Positions 20,818 to 33,452 of a stretch of 64,000 nucleotides of DNA are shown here, one piece after another. The DNA comes from Cymbomonas tetramitiformis (lineage: Eukaryota; Chlorophyta; Pyramimonadophyceae; Pyramimonadales; Pyramimonadaceae). The position numbers and the translations under genes were made by a program. Numbering within the stretch: position 1 is the first letter of the stretch; each line of letters starts with the position of its first letter. A model generated the notes under the pieces. That model saw only the letters and a program-made list of their open reading frames with translations, was not told the DNA's origin and ran no database searches. The stretch covers positions 62,001 through 126,000 of the forward strand of contig LGRX02034311.1 of the NCBI GenBank assembly GCA_001247695.2. The letters are read 5' to 3'.

Positions 20818-23800
20818 ATGACCGAAGGTTCGGGTGACTTAGCTGCAAAAGCAGCTGAGGCAGCCAAGCACTTTAGGGAGAAAGAATATGCGGAAGCCCT
20901 CGAGGTTCTCGAGGAAATGCGGCAAAAGAAAGAAGGCGATCCCAAGGTCGTCCGCGCCCCGCGAATATCTCATCTTGACGTATCTTCTAGATGTGCCAAA
21001 CCTTAATACAGGCCTTACGAAACTGTCGCTGGCTGATCCTGCACACAGGTTCTTCATAATATCGCCGTTGTGGACTATTATCGTGGGAGCTGCACTGAGC
21101 CCCAGCTTCTGCTGGATGCGCTGAAAGGTGTTCAGGTATGATGAAAATCTCGGCAGATTCGTTTGTCAGCTGCCAACTGCAGTGAGAAGGGGGCTGTGAG
21201 GACTCCTCCCGCGAAATGTCGCAGGCCGATGTGACCGTCCTTTATGTCGGAGAAGTGTAGAGTTCCTCCTCGACTTTCTGCAACTTCATATCAAGATTTA
21301 TCGTTCGATATTACAGTATTGTCTGGCATGTATACGGCACAGTCACTAGGGCTTGAGTCGAGAGTCTAGAAATTAGAGTTGGAGTAACTCTGGAAGCTTC
21401 TGTTCGTTTTCTGGTTGTCCCGTAGCATTTTTCAGTTGCTATTCTGCTTCTGTTGCCCAATATTCAAGGAAGTCCTTTTTCTGTAATCCGCTGCAAACTT
21501 CTCTTGCCGGAGGTTGCTTGGCACAGAACGCAATCAGTACATCGCGCCCACGAATCACGCAACTCTAGGGTCGCATACAGCCGCCACCTTGTTATGTCCC
21601 CAATTGCCACTTATCTCTAGCGCATGTGGCCAAGACTTTGCGTCCTCGAATCATAGTTGGTCATAAACACACAGCGTTTTGCCGGAGGATCAGCGCTTCC
21701 TTTGTTATCGGGTTGAACTTGCTTTTGACCCAGTTAAAGCAAGTCCTTTCGACCTTTTCTGAGATTCTTCTTGCACGTTTGTACTTTGCCAGGGGGCTTG
21801 TGAGGAACTGTCGCGTGTCGCGGAGCAGCAATTGGAAGGAATCGGAACCCCTTCCACCTCAAGCAATTCATCGGCTCCCATGACTACCTCCTCTGGAAAT
21901 TCGCAGGCTGGAAGTGCACAGGTGTGCCGCAATGCTGTGGTGGTTTTTCAGAAGCCGTGCCCACTGTGCCTACTGGTTGTTGTTTGCGGCCGCAAATGTA
22001 GTTGTAGACCAGGTGTTTTAAGACTTTGGTTTAATAGAAAGGTATACGTGCGTCAACCCGTCCAGCAGAAACGGCCGAAAAAACATTGAAAACTTCTTCT
22101 GCGTTACAAGCTGAAAAGTATGCGCGCGATTCTCACCTTTTCCACCTGATATTCTGCAGGCTTCCGCAGCAACCTCTTCGGCGACAGCCCTTGGGGCTGC
22201 GACGGGTAAGATACTGATCACAGCCGTTCTCGCATGTCACCTCTGTAAACCTTCCTGGCTTTCGGTATTTGCTTCCTGACTCGTTTTTGATTGTAAACCG
22301 GTCATAGCTTCTCCCGTGAACGCCAACACTTCTAAGAAAGACTTTCGCAGGAACCCTCTCGACCGCGTTGTCTGCGAGTGGACCTGCTGTGAGTGGCTCC
22401 GGAGTGTCCCTGACTTATATCGAAGAGTATGATACTTCCTTACCAACACTTAACACGGTATGCGATAGTACAAGGCTCTGCAGACCCAAACATTTTTTGT
22501 GAGCCTTTTTTGCTCTTTTTAATTTGAAAGCTGGGTGTTTGAACTGGAATCTCAGAAAATCTCTTTCCTCAGTACTCAGTTGCTCGTTCTGTGGTCTACC
22601 GCAGGCAATCCTGTTGTACCATATGCACCAGCACGCGAGGGCCGCTGCTTTGGTTGAGCCTCTGTACCGAAACATCGAGCCACTCGATGAGGCAGCAGCG
22701 ATGACGATATGCCTGCTCCTACTTGATATTTGGCTAGAGTCTCGACAGCCTGAGAAGGTAAGTTACCCACTACAGTGGCAGACTGGTTCTTGGTGTTGTA
22801 GCCCGTTCAGTTTGTGTGATCTCGGCTCATTGAGAACGCATTTCACCCTATGCGATGTCGCGCAGGCCGCTGGGGTGTTGTTATACCTCGAGAAGGCGTT
22901 TGGATACCTGCTTGAAAAGGGTGAAGAGGGTTCGAACTCGACTGGTACCTCTGGAACAGATCGTGTCGAACCTCTGGATGCTTCCAGCACAAGTGCACCG
23001 CTCTCGCTTGCGGGTGTAGCAGGTAATCCTCTTCTAGACTTGACTTCAGGGAGAGCTTGGTGAAGGTCTTGAAAGTTACACACTTGAATGCTGAAACCCC
23101 TCCTGCGACAACGTGCGACTTGGCAGAGCGTATGCGGCGGGGAGACTGAGGTTTAGACTCGGCATAACCAGGCGATAAGGAGGCTATTCCTGAAGATCTC
23201 TCAAGTGCTTCGAGGGCCAAGCTGTCGTCAGGTGAGGGGCATAGATATGCACTCAATCTCATCTACTGCGCAGATAGAGACCGAGCCCGATGTTGCCTCG
23301 GCCGTTCAAGGTTCCCAGAGTAGCAAGGCGAGTTGCAGATGATATGCAGCCACCTTCCAACCCGGCTTATATGTTGTCCCCTGCTAAATGTTGTCTTTGA
23401 GAGACGCAGCTGAGGAGAGCGCGCAGTAAGCTGCTTTGCTTCCCTTGCGTCCTCGTTCCCCAGACGTTCAAGGGATGATAAGAGAAAGGGAGGGTTTCCA
23501 GAGTGCCACAGACGTTCGAGGTACAGAGGGAGGGAGGGGGGGTATTCTCAGATTGCCATCCACCCTCCATCCCCCTTGCCTGTCGCCCTATTGCGAACGT
23601 CCGCGTGACAGATGGTGGTCGTGTTTTCCGCAAAGCTGTCAACTCTCCCTTCATCCCCTGCTCCTCGCCGTGTCGCAGACTTGCAGCAGACGGCAGGAGG
23701 AAGGGAGCATTTCCGGAGTGCCGCCTACCCTACCCCTCCTTACCATCCTCCTTCCTCGCCGTGTCACTCGGCTGTAGGCAAAAAAGGTGTTTTAAAGCCC

Positions 23801-26800
23801 TTCGCAGTTCCCCAAGGATGGGAAGGTACTGCACACTCAAAGCAGAGCGCTCTGCAAGCTTTGCCCGACTTTTAGGGCATAGCACTTGGAAGTCAGGTAT
23901 GGATCTTAGACGGTGCGAGTTTTTCATCCTAAGGTGACTAGCGGGGTAATGTGTAAGTTGTGGACGGCAGGCAGACAGGGCAGGGAAGATAGAGGCAGTT
24001 AGGAAGCTGATCAGGGAACCCCGATCCAGTGAAGTTGATCTCTTGAGAAATATCTTCAAATATCAACGAGGATCTGCTGGTTGTTCTCGATCTGACTTGG
24101 GTATTAGACTGGTTGTCCGTGCCCTGAGTTACTCCGGGCACACTGCCTTCTCCCAGGAAAACACACTGAGTGTCTTCTGTCAGCCCACGTATGCCCTCCG
24201 TCTTGTCCGATCTTGGTAGATGCCTTTGCGCGTTTGATGCCTTCTTGGTGGTCACTCACAAACCTTTGTCGATGAAATCTCCACTGGAACACGAACCGTT
24301 GACCCGTATTCGAAGGCACGCTGTCGGAGGGGAAGTCGTACGAAGTATTATCTGAGTCTGGAACGTCTGGACTAATATCCTGGGAGGGGTAGACATTTTA
24401 TCCAACTCATTTTGAAGCTGCTTGGAAAAATACACTAGTTCGTTTGGCCTGATCGTTCCTTGGTAGTGACGCACTCTTCTTCGTGAATTTAGTATGAAAG
24501 CGCTGGTACAGGTTTCCTCTTTTTTGCATGGTGTGTTGTCGCGTGCCATCGTTGTCATTGAAACTCTGCGTCTCCGCAGGGAACCAACGCCCCAAGTCTG
24601 TCGAGGACAAGAGCTTCCCCATCCCTCCTGCAGAGTTTCGTATGTGGCTACATCTTTTCAAGGTGCCTTTAGCCCGGAAATTCTGAAATTTGCCGGGAAA
24701 CCTGGTCTACTTTACGCTTTTCCCACTGTCCGCTCTGCGACGTTTCCTGATCATACACCAATTAAGAACGGAGCCTGGAATGGAGTAGTGTTCCTGATGC
24801 ATCCGCGTTTGGCAGGCTCGTCTGCACCTTCTAACGAGGAACATGAAGGCAACCAAGCGCGAGGTCAAGTGCGCCCTGAACGGCATGGGAAGTCCTCTGG
24901 CTCCCCCTTCCACCTTCGTGGGTGGAGTCAGCGGCGGAGCCTCGACCACTCAACTGACCTTGACCCAACGGCAAGCTCTGTTTTTGAAGGTTAGTGGTGC
25001 TTGCTGCTTTCTTCTTTCTGGCGATAACACCCCACCGGTTTGAAACCTCCCGTGTATCAAATGCAAGTTTCTCTTGTGACCGGGGCAATCGTGCAAGCGG
25101 TGAGAACTTGATAATGCTGCCTTCGTCCTTGCAAAGCTGCCGCGGTCGTGGTTGTTGACTGTTGATCGCGTTCCTCGTTCTGCAACGATCAGGCTCAGCT
25201 CGAGTATTCCCGGCGGAACTATCGCAAGGCCACCAAGCTGCTGTTCAGTGCAGCCGGAAGCAGCAACGAAGTCCCTGCTATGCGAACTATTTTCCTTAAC
25301 AACGTGGGCTGCATCCATCACCAACTTGGCAAGCACAATATGGCAGCGCTCTACTTCTCTCAGGTCTCCTGCCTGGGCTGAACACCTTCCCTGCCAAGGA
25401 TAAAAACCGTGCTGCTCAGAGATAGGGTTTTCCCGCAGACGTTGAGAACAAGTTTCCGTATGTGCTCAAAGCTTATTCTGTTGTTGGGTCCTTAAGCCTT
25501 TGGCGAACTGCTGCCCGTTTCCATCTTCGTCAGAAGTTAGTGGTTGCGCTATCAGATCCGAACCGACGTATTGTTTCTTGTAGCACGCGCCATGCATCCG
25601 GTTGCACGTGTACTGCTGTACGGAGTGACTAAGCTCATGCATATACCTCCTGCAGGCGCTCAGTCAGGCCACAGCGGCTTTCAGCGAAGGGTCATCCCAG
25701 CTATCGCTGCCAAGCTTCTCTCGAGACAAGAGGCTTCCCATCCTCTACAACGCGGCCTTGCAACACCTACTCTGCGGTATAAACATCAACTGTTCTTTCT
25801 GTGGCGTCGAGCCCTGGTCAACACTGTTCTGTTGAGTGCATTTGTGCGCTCGACTGCCCCCCTTACTGTCTTGCCTTTCTTCAACACAAATGTTGAACCG
25901 AGCTCTTCGATTCTTTACTGGCCTCTCCTGGTCGAGGCGCGATGATCTGCATCGAGTCTTTATTCCGGGGCACCGCGCAGGTAACTACGCCCTCGCTGTG
26001 AGGTGCTTCCACGAGTCTGCCGCGCAATATCACAACCAGCCACTACTGTGGCTGCGACTTGCGGAGTGCTGCGTCGGAGCTTACCTAAAGCAGGAACTGC
26101 ATACGAGCAAGATGCCAAGGAACGCGCACCGCGGGGCCTCTTTCGGGCTGGTGGGTGAATCCTCCGGAGGTGCCGGTGATAGTGGTGAGCAGCTCGCACA
26201 CGTGGTCGGCGCCCCGGAGTGGCGGCGCCTGCTGCTGTCTGTGAACTCCGATGAGGCCGGAGCTACCCCGCTTGGGTGGAGTGGCCTCGACGACGAGGGC
26301 GCCCTGAACACACCGAACTTCACCGGGGAGGACACGTCCGCTGCGCCGGTGTCGAACGGCGAAGGGAGTGAAGGGGCTGGTGTTGTGGGTGGAGGCAGCT
26401 CGGAGGAGGGGGGCGCCGGCGGCAACCCGGCACCCCCCCGGCGGAGGAGCGCGCTGCACATGGGGCGCTCTCGCTGGAGTATGCAGCACACTGTCTGCGG
26501 AATGCCTGCGTGCTGCTCGACCGTGCCGAGGCCGCCCCGGAGGCTGCGGCTCCTCTGTCCACCTCGCTCGGCGCTGCCGCCTTCCAGACCACCGCGCCCC
26601 AAGGGGCAGCTGTGCAGGTTCGTCATCGTTGGAGAGTGGAATATTGTCAGGTCTTGGCCGTTGCAGCTTTTTGTTTCTCATGCGCAGCGCTGGTAATATT
26701 TGTACGTCAAAACGCACGTTTCTTTCAGAAAATGTCCCAAAATGACTGATTTTTCAAAACTATCGGTGAGTGGTGTGTGCCCAGTGCGCTGTGCTCGTCC

Positions 26801-29088
26801 GAGAGCCGCGGGGTGCTGTGACGTGTGACTGGCGCACTTCCTGCTTGGCTGGAGCCAGTAGTATTTGGTGACGGGTGACTCTTTTTGGCCCTGCAGGGTG
26901 GGGCTCCCACGGAAAGCAAGGGGAGTATCAAAGGACCGGCGGCCACTTCCGGTGATGGCCTTAGAGAGACCAAGGAAGCTAAGGTACGTACCAAAGCAGC
27001 GATATGGTGAATCGCAGTATCGGACACTGTCGCATATATTTATGCGCAAACTGTGCATCTTCTAGGCCCCAGGAGCGAGTCAAAGACAGGCGTCATCGGA
27101 TTTCAGGGGAACAGTATTTCTGGTGTGCGTATTGACTGCACGATCGCCTCTGCAGATCTACCAACCTTTACCAGTTACAAGGTTTTGACGCACCAGTAGC
27201 ATTATCTGTTGCTGCGCTTCACTGTATCAGTGCATCAGTGCCATCATTGTCTTGAGACCACAGATTTATATGTTGGACCCCTCAGACACGTTCCTTTTTA
27301 TTCCCGGGCTCGTGCTTGTCTGCCTGACTTTTTCCAGCAAGTGCCCACAGGCCGTCATGGTAGGCCGGCGACCGTGGCGGCAGAGACGGTCCTTTTTTAA
27401 GGGCTGCTTCGCGGGGTTGGGGCTCGATCGGCCAGACGAGTGGCGGCAGCTCAACGGCTTCGATCGCGGCTTTCGCAGAGGAGAAAGCCAGCGAGACTTC
27501 ACTCATCCGTCAGTCCGTGTTGGCCAATACTGCACACCTTTGGCTTCTGTGCGATCATCCGCTCGCTGCACTTAAAGCTGCCGAGGTGCGTAACGGCCTT
27601 CAGTGCTGAGCCCGCACACGGCGCCACAGCCCGGTCTGCAGCAGTCGAAGTGGCCGTTGGTATGATAAAAACAGACCACAGCCCGGTCTGCAGCAGTCGA
27701 AGTGGCCGTTGGTATGATATAAATAGACCACAGCCCGGTCTGCAGCAGTCGAAGTGGCCGTGGGTATGATAAAAGTTAATGAGCAAGAACCTGTCAGATG
27801 CTATTTTGGTTCATATTTAAAAAGGATGTGCTGTCGGCTATTTAATTATGGTTACTGTCACTGAGACGGTTATCTAGTCCTCAAACCCCACAAAGCGCAT
27901 GTGGCGGTACCTTAGAGTATGGAGTGCTCATGGCGTGTTACCTGCTTACTGGGTTTGTGCGTGCTCTTGTGCCCCAGGCTTTGATGCAGGTGAAGGGGTG
28001 TTCCAAGGAGAGTGCCTTCTTGTCCCACACATACGCCGCCGAGGCGCTGTGCTTGTTGGAGCGCCCTGCCGAGGCGGTCGAGCATCTCTCTGCCAGCATG
28101 ATGCAGCATTCCTCTGAAGACAGCGAGAGTGGCGAAGCTCCTGCCACCTCCGATGGATCCAACGGCAGTGGGGACAGGTAGCCTCTGGCCACTTCTGCTA
28201 TGTACTGGTGATGCTGGGTCGATGCCAGGTGTTGTGTCCTCGAGGTCCACCGCCTGAATAGCTGACCAGCCACTCACTGTGCATCGGACGTGCTGATCTT
28301 GCAGCTTCGCGGCTCTGCGCCACAGCCAGATCAAAGGAGTTGGCTGATCCTGGGGGAGAGGCCTGCCTGCAGGGACAAGGAAGATGACGTGGTGGGTAAT
28401 GGCCAGCCAACACATTTTGCAGTGCCTTCTGAGGTGTCCGCCTTAACAGGTGCGTCGCAGATCTCAGGGCCTGTTTCCTCATGCTGCTCTGGTGAGCATT
28501 CGCCGAATATCTTCTCCTTTCCTTCGCGAGCTGTCATTTGTGTCATTAAATGGCAGCAGCATTTTACTCCAGAACCTTTCTGTTGTGTGCCAGCTATAGA
28601 CACTGTATGTATTGTGTATTTGAACTGACAGTGTACAAGGTGTAGAAAAGTAGACAACGCAGTAAAATCTAAGTTGCTGATGCTCGCCAAGGTTGAGCCT
28701 ATGCCATACCAACCAAGAAGTTTCAATGGTTGGGTGGAACTTACAAAGCTTGAGGGAAAGTGCGCAAGGGTTAGAATTTCCTATTTGGACCACTGCGCCT
28801 CGGCGAATGTGGACTCGTGACACTTCATGTAATGTCCTGTCTGCAGGCTCCGCAGCAAGGGCCTCTCTCTACATAAATTTGGCAGCGGTGTATGCTACCC
28901 AAGAGGAGCACATGCAAGCCCAGCAGTGCGCCTTGCAGGCTTTGGCCATTGCGCCTTCCAGTGCGCAGGCTCTCCTCGCTCTCGTATATGTTGAGGTGTC
29001 CCAAGGTCACACAGAGGTTGCCTTGAATTTGTTGAAGCGTCGGAGATATGCCCCCCCTGTACGACCTCAGCCATCTGCGACTGCATGA
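20818..29088 (+). CDS. CNOT10: CCR4-NOT transcription complex subunit 10 homologue, multi-exon
   Basis: TPR-repeat subunit of the CCR4-NOT deadenylase complex; in animals it pairs with CNOT11. ATG 20818. Exons: 20818-20946, 21049-21135, 21793-21921, 22160-22205, 22351-22457, 22605-22757, 22866-23022, 23172-23231 and 23278-23310 (both tentative), 24580-24662, 24816-24989, 25193-25363, 25656-25776, 25981-26617, 26897-26983, 27481-27585 (could begin at 27436), 27978-28177, 28305-28449, 28847-29088. Diagnostic stretches: EPLYRNIEPLDEAAA, ICLLLLDIW, LHLLTRNMKATKREV, NNVGCIHHQLGKHNMA, QPLLWLRLAECC, LSLEYAAHCLRNACVLLD, HTYAAEALCLLERPAEAVE, LYINLAAVYATQ. They resemble plant CNOT10. Phases agree except in two places: exon 25981-26617 needs one more C in a run of seven (near 26440), and the 28177/28305 junction is one base out. 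About 970 residues, slightly long owing to Ser/Gly-rich linkers. Confidence 0.9.
26436..26444 (+). other. Apparent one-base deletion in a C7 run inside a CNOT10 exon
   Basis: Before the run the frame reads EEGGAGGNPAP; after it the conserved ALSLEYAAHCLRNAC is in the next frame. One extra C restores both the reading and the exon length needed for the phase-0 junction at 26617. A base-calling error in the homopolymer is the simplest explanation. Confidence 0.7.
27624..27779. repeat. 52-bp minisatellite, three units, in a CNOT10 intron
   Basis: Three nearly perfect copies starting CCACAGCCCGGTCTGCAGC at 27624, 27676 and 27728. They lie directly after the exon ending at 27585, within the intron to 27978. 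Confidence 0.85.
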
Positions 29089-30030
29089 GTCAGGGCAGAG
29101 AAGGAAGCCTAATTTTAATAGTGAACTAGCTGTGAGGTTAAAGCTTGCATTTCCAGCACCGATAACCTGAGATCTGGTATGAATGGTGCGAGGAACTGGT
29201 CGGTAATGTGTATAAACCCACAATAAAATACTGAATGCAGTGTCATCGTAATGGAAATCAAATATGTTGGGCATGTACCATGTTCTAGCATTGTTGTCTT
29301 CTAAAGAAAGTGAGAGATAGGTCCGATCTATTGGGTATTCAAAAATTGTGTGTTACTTTACACAATGCATATGCTGTTTGGAGCTGTTCATGTGTGTTAA
29401 GGGACAGTTAGTGTACATGTGGTGTAGTGCATGCTTGGAAAGGCATACCTAGCAGTGATTTTCGACCGTCAAAATTTCATGTATGCTCAATGGATTTATT
29501 GTGAGGACTGCATTCCTGTGGGATTTCATGTCTGACGTTTAATATGCTTAACATGGTCGGCCGCCCGATCTCAATAGAAGATCTCCAGTCAGGCCAAGGC
29601 ACCTGGTCCCATCATGTGTAGTCCTCCAGTCAGGCCAAGGCATCTGGTCCCATCACGTGTACCGTATTCCTGTTATCCTGTAACGATGCAAATATGCACA
29701 GTGGCCCGATTACATGGTTGATTTTAATTCCCGAAATCGGTATATGAACCAATAAGCGAGTATGTGCGGATTCAGGTTGTCGGTCCGCCGAATGTGATAA
29801 TTTCATGGATTCTAACTCGTGCCAGATATACAATTATGTACTGTGGTTTGCTGAACCCTAAAACAGGGTTTCGGATCAGAACCTAAACTTGTCTTCTGAT
29901 TAGATAAATTGAAAATACCCGTTAAGGTAGATCGGGTTCTAGGTTTCGGCGACTACCCGTGACGGTCAGTCAGACTACTACGGGCAAGTGACACTGATGC
30001 ATCAAGAGAACTGTTTGATGCATCAACAGG
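29089..30030. other. Intergenic region downstream of CNOT10
   Basis: Presumed 3' UTR plus spacer. CCAGTCAGGCCAAGGCA occurs twice, 45 bp apart (29587 and 29632), followed both times by YCTGGTCCCATCA. No coding sequence recognised. Confidence 0.5.
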
Positions 30031-30205
30031 TGCTGGAAATGTCACAGTGCCTAGTCATACAGTCACGTGGCATATCCGGTAGATCATCCTCGGTGGTCAG
30101 CTAGTGTCACAGACCCAGGGTATCTATTTGTGCTATCACAGTTTAGCTTGATCCGTTCGTTCACCGTCCGAGCGTTTCCCCACTGCCGACACTGTGTTTC
30201 CAACA
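30031..30205 (+). repeat. 5' LTR of element A
   Basis: The TG...CA ends and the following tRNA-like primer-binding site define it; there is no partner copy in the window. The leader GGTTATGGTCCCAG resembles the complement of the anticodon-arm end of eukaryotic initiator tRNA-Met. Confidence 0.65.
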
Positions 30206-30421
30206 GGTTATGGTCCCAGTTACGCTTCGCGTAATTCGTAGTTATTGTGGAATATTATTTCGCTGTCGCTCTATCTTTGTCTTGAGCGTTCCCTTCTCTT
30301 TTGGGGATCTCGAAATCTGGTTCTTCGCTTTTGTTTGGAGGCATTATTGTTACTGTGGGTAGTTAGACGGTGTGGATTTGACCCTTATTTCTTACGCGTG
30401 GTTTATTATCTCTTTACCGCT

Positions 30422-31426
30422 ATGTATCAAGCTGGAATATTTTCAGATGGGGAGCTCCTTGCTTCCCTAGAGTCTTTTGATGAGAGATTTGAGAAAGTAG
30501 AAGGTCTGAAGCGCACACAGCTTGTCTTGCTGTGTCGCTCCGCAGCTTCTTTGTTAGCTCATTTCCGCAGCGCGCCGATGGATATTCAGCAGCCTGGTTC
30601 CACCGAGCCCGCAGTTACGTTGTGTATGTCTGTCTGAGACTCTTGCATTGGGGTAGGTGGTGCTCCACCTCGACCGGTTGCTGAGTCGGACCGCTCAGCG
30701 CTCAGCGGGATTTCTAGAGTTGACAAAGCTGTTGGGGACTCTCCTATTATTTTACCTACTCGATCTGTTTATTCTCAGGTTTCTACCACGCGACCCGTGC
30801 ACTTTTCTTCAGATGCACGCAGGCTCGTTCCACAGGCCCCTCCTGTGCGAACCGAGCATCACTATTATCCTACTATAAATCCTCCGCCGGCGTTTTTGGC
30901 TTCTGGTCAGCGAGAGGTGACAGATTTTGGAAGTAGTGAAAGTGAGGATGAATCGGAATACCCTGTTGGGTACTACGATGATTCCAGCGACGACGCTGAC
31001 GAGAATTATGAGGACGACGACTCTCACGTTCCGTACGGGTCGGAACAGGAGCCCCCTGTGGACACAGGTTTCTATGGGGAGCCCTGTGGCGGAGTTTTGG
31101 AACCCCCACTTGGGGATGAATTTTTACCGCAAACAGATGTTTCAGTATCCGATGATTCTTTTATTCACAACTCTGAAGCATTACATTCTGAGGCGGAGCT
31201 AGAAGAAGAGAATTACGATGATTCCTACTCCCCAGCAGAATGGGCGGCTTGGGAGGCCGGCCAGTACGAGGGCGACTCAACAGGTGGTGCCTTTTATGAC
31301 AATTCTTATGATTACTATGGAGGTTATGAAGATTCTTACTACGATGATTCAGTTATTTTAAACAGACAGGCAGGGCGTTGGATTATTTCTTTTTTACCAC
31401 TTGCTGTAGCTGAAATGTTTTCTTGA
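30422..31426 (+). CDS. Element A protein: unknown, acidic Tyr/Asp-rich C-terminus
   Basis: Start chosen at ATG 30422 (MYQAG) because the following ELLASLESFDERFEKVEG and LLCRSAASLLAHFRSA resemble the N-terminal region of the E5 protein. The first frame ends at 30637 and the second part continues in another frame; the 38 bases between (GTATGTCTG ... GGGGTAG) have intron-like ends and their removal keeps the frame, so this may be a tiny intron or a broken copy. The C-terminal half is very acidic with many Tyr (YPVGYYDDSSDDADENYEDD) and ends in a Tyr/Gly/Asp tail after YSPAEWAAWEAGQ. E5 has AAEWEAWEAS in the same place. No zinc knuckle, protease or polymerase. A structural (Gag-like) role is only a guess. 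Confidence 0.6.
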
Positions 31427-31456
31427 CACGTCCGATTATTTTAGTTGCTGACCATT

Positions 31457-31638
31457 TGCGGGAACAGTCACACCGCTTGCTTTGTGACTCTTCCTATAGT
31501 AGTGTGTATGACTGTCACCCGAACCCGAACCCTAACTGTTTATGCCCGTTATATCGGGTTAACTTATCAACTTTATTACATTCTGAGAAAACTGATCACT
31601 GAGTGAATATATCCCGAGTCCTAGGGGTATATCCAACA
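31457..31638 (+). repeat. E3 5' LTR
   Basis: 182 bp. Its fourth base is G where the 3' LTR has T; otherwise I see no difference. Ends TATATCCAACA. Confidence 0.9.
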
Positions 31639-32027
31639 GGTTTGGCCCCACGCACTCTTTGTTCAGACACTGCGTTGTTTGGCCATGTCAGGCTAAACAC
31701 CGACGCTTGAGATGGAGTGAGGGGCTCCTCTAGAGGCGCGGCGGAGCGGTATGGCCTAGTTTCGCGGCTGGTTGATTGGACTTACGGAAAACTCGGGCTC
31801 GTGGCTGCTTGATTTTCCCGTACTACGCGTTGGTAGACGTTGGAATTTTGGTCGGATCCGACACCAAGTTCCTTGGCCGCGTTGTTAGATCCACATGCAC
31901 GTTTGGGGAATCTTTTACGCCGCAGCTTTCCTTCTTTTCCTCGACAACCGCCACACGACTTTTGGCCGCCGCTCCTTCCGCACCTCGCCACATTTGCCCT
32001 CACTTCGTCTCTATAGTCTTCTACATC

Positions 32028-33049
32028 ATGGTTGCGACTAGATTGACCTCAAGTATGGCGTCACGCCGACGCTCGCTAGCTACAATTTTCGACTCCGCTG
32101 CCGCACGTAATTCCGTCACGCCGGCTACGCCGGCGCCCGCTGGTGCGCCAGCTGCGAACTCCGCCCAAGCCGTTTTCTTGGCGGGTGTTCGCTCGCTCAC
32201 GCGTGAGCGCTTCGACGAGAGCGTGGCGAAGCACGTCATCCGGAAATGCTTTCCCGACAAGCATGACCGATTTACGGGTACGGAGTCGAACGCTCAGGTA
32301 CTCCTCTCCAAGCTGGTGCCTGCTCTCCAGGAGGCATTCGAGGCCGAGGACGCGCTGTTTGCCCCTATGTTCGACTTGGAGGACTCCACGTTGGCCGTGC
32401 GACCCGAGGCCAACAAGCTCCTCTTCTCAACTCTCGAGCTCATCGTGTCTCCCGCCTCTCCAGCGGGTGACTGGCTCGAGGCATCTGCGACCTTGCACCC
32501 TCTGGACGGCAAGCGGGCCCTGCTGGAGCTCGCAAGGCGTCTGCTGGACTCCGGTGCACCCTTCCAGGGGACATCGGACCTCCTTGGCGTCCGTTTTAAG
32601 GCCCACACCGACCCGTCCGAGTCCATCACGGACTTCAACGCGGCCTTACGGTCCGCCAAGAGGCGCAACACCCTCGACGATGACGAGGTGAAGGAGCTCT
32701 TCCTCGCCGCGCTGGACCCTGCTTTCTACGCGCCGGTGGTGTCGAGGCTCTTCACCCACCAGCAGCGAGCGGCCGTGGACCTTCTTACCATTCAACAATG
32801 GGTCCTCGAATGCTACGCCCGACACGTGGCAGCCGGTACGCACACTGCCTCGTTCGCCCTGTCCGCAGCGGCCGTGGCCACTGACGGCGACACCTCGCAG
32901 CTGTCCGACCTCACGGCCATCATCCTCGACGTGAAGCAGCAGCTGAAGGTCCTCACGGACAAGGTCAACGGGCGGGGTTTTACCCCGCGGGCGGACAAGA
33001 ACAAGATCGGCAACGGGGGAGGCGGCTCCGGTGTTCGTTTTGCGGCAGG
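32028..33049 (+). CDS. E3 Gag (type 2), N-terminal part, split by E4
   Basis: Start chosen at ATG 32028 (MVATRLTSSMASRRRS), which aligns with MVASTRSTASMAHRRR of E7; the upstream open frame is leader. The N-terminal part is Ala/Pro-rich. A mainly helical region follows (FDESVAKHVIRK ... GKRALLELARRL ... TDFNAALRSAKRRN ... LTIQQWVLECYARHV), homologous to type 1 Gag (DGKRALLEVTKRLL). E4 is inserted after VRFAAG. Removing E4 and one GCAGG copy joins the frame to GDLPTGGNWP at 36347 without a break. So the Gag was intact when E4 landed. Confidence 0.88.
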
Positions 33050-33242
33050 TGTGAGATATATATAACTACGGGTATATATCGGGTTACAGTCAGAATGCTT
33101 TCACTTTCGGTGTTTGCATAAGTCAGAATAAACATAAGATAGTCTCGGCTTTATGCCGGAAACCCTAAACCTGTGACACCCGTACTGTACGGAGTACTAG
33201 TACAGATAACAGGAAGTGACACACGGTGTGTCACATCCAGCA
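33050..33242 (-). repeat. E4 3' LTR
   Basis: 193 bp, starts TGCTGGATGTGACACACC on the element strand and ends ATATCTCACA. Confidence 0.92.
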
Positions 33243-33337
33243 CACCACCCTGGACTATTACGGAGGAAGAGTTAGGGTGGAACAGGGTTGTTGCAGTTAG
33301 AAAACACACCATCTCAAGCGGTGGAAACAATTCTAGA

Positions 33338-33368
33338 GGGGGCCTGTGCTCTTGGCCAGGGCGGTCCC
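33338..33368 (-). other. Conserved 3' hairpin block, E4
   Basis: Element strand GGGACCGCCCTGGCCAAGAG then CACAGGCCCCC, identical in its core to E2 and close to E7. It lies 95 bp before the 3' LTR. Confidence 0.65.
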
Positions 33369-33452
33369 AAATCTCTAGCTAGCCGTGCACACAGGGAGGC
33401 ATCTTGGCCTTGAAGCTGATCTAGCAGGGCTACTAGCAGTCACAGAGCAACC

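Larger units (their letters stand above)
30031..31456 (+). mobile_element. Element A: LTR satellite with acidic ORF, 3' end lost
   Basis: A 175-bp 5' LTR (30031-30205, TGCTGGAAATG ... TTCCAACA) is followed by a leader starting GGTTATGGTCCCAGTTACGC, then one ORF. E3 is inserted at 31457 just past the ORF. No matching 3' LTR exists to the right of E3, so the right end was lost or rearranged. E5 is a complete element of the same type. Confidence 0.75.

Noticed and set aside
26081..26717. Long overlapping minus-strand frames opposite the large CNOT10 exon
   Set aside because: GC-rich shadow frames of the coding strand; Pro/Arg-rich with no domain.
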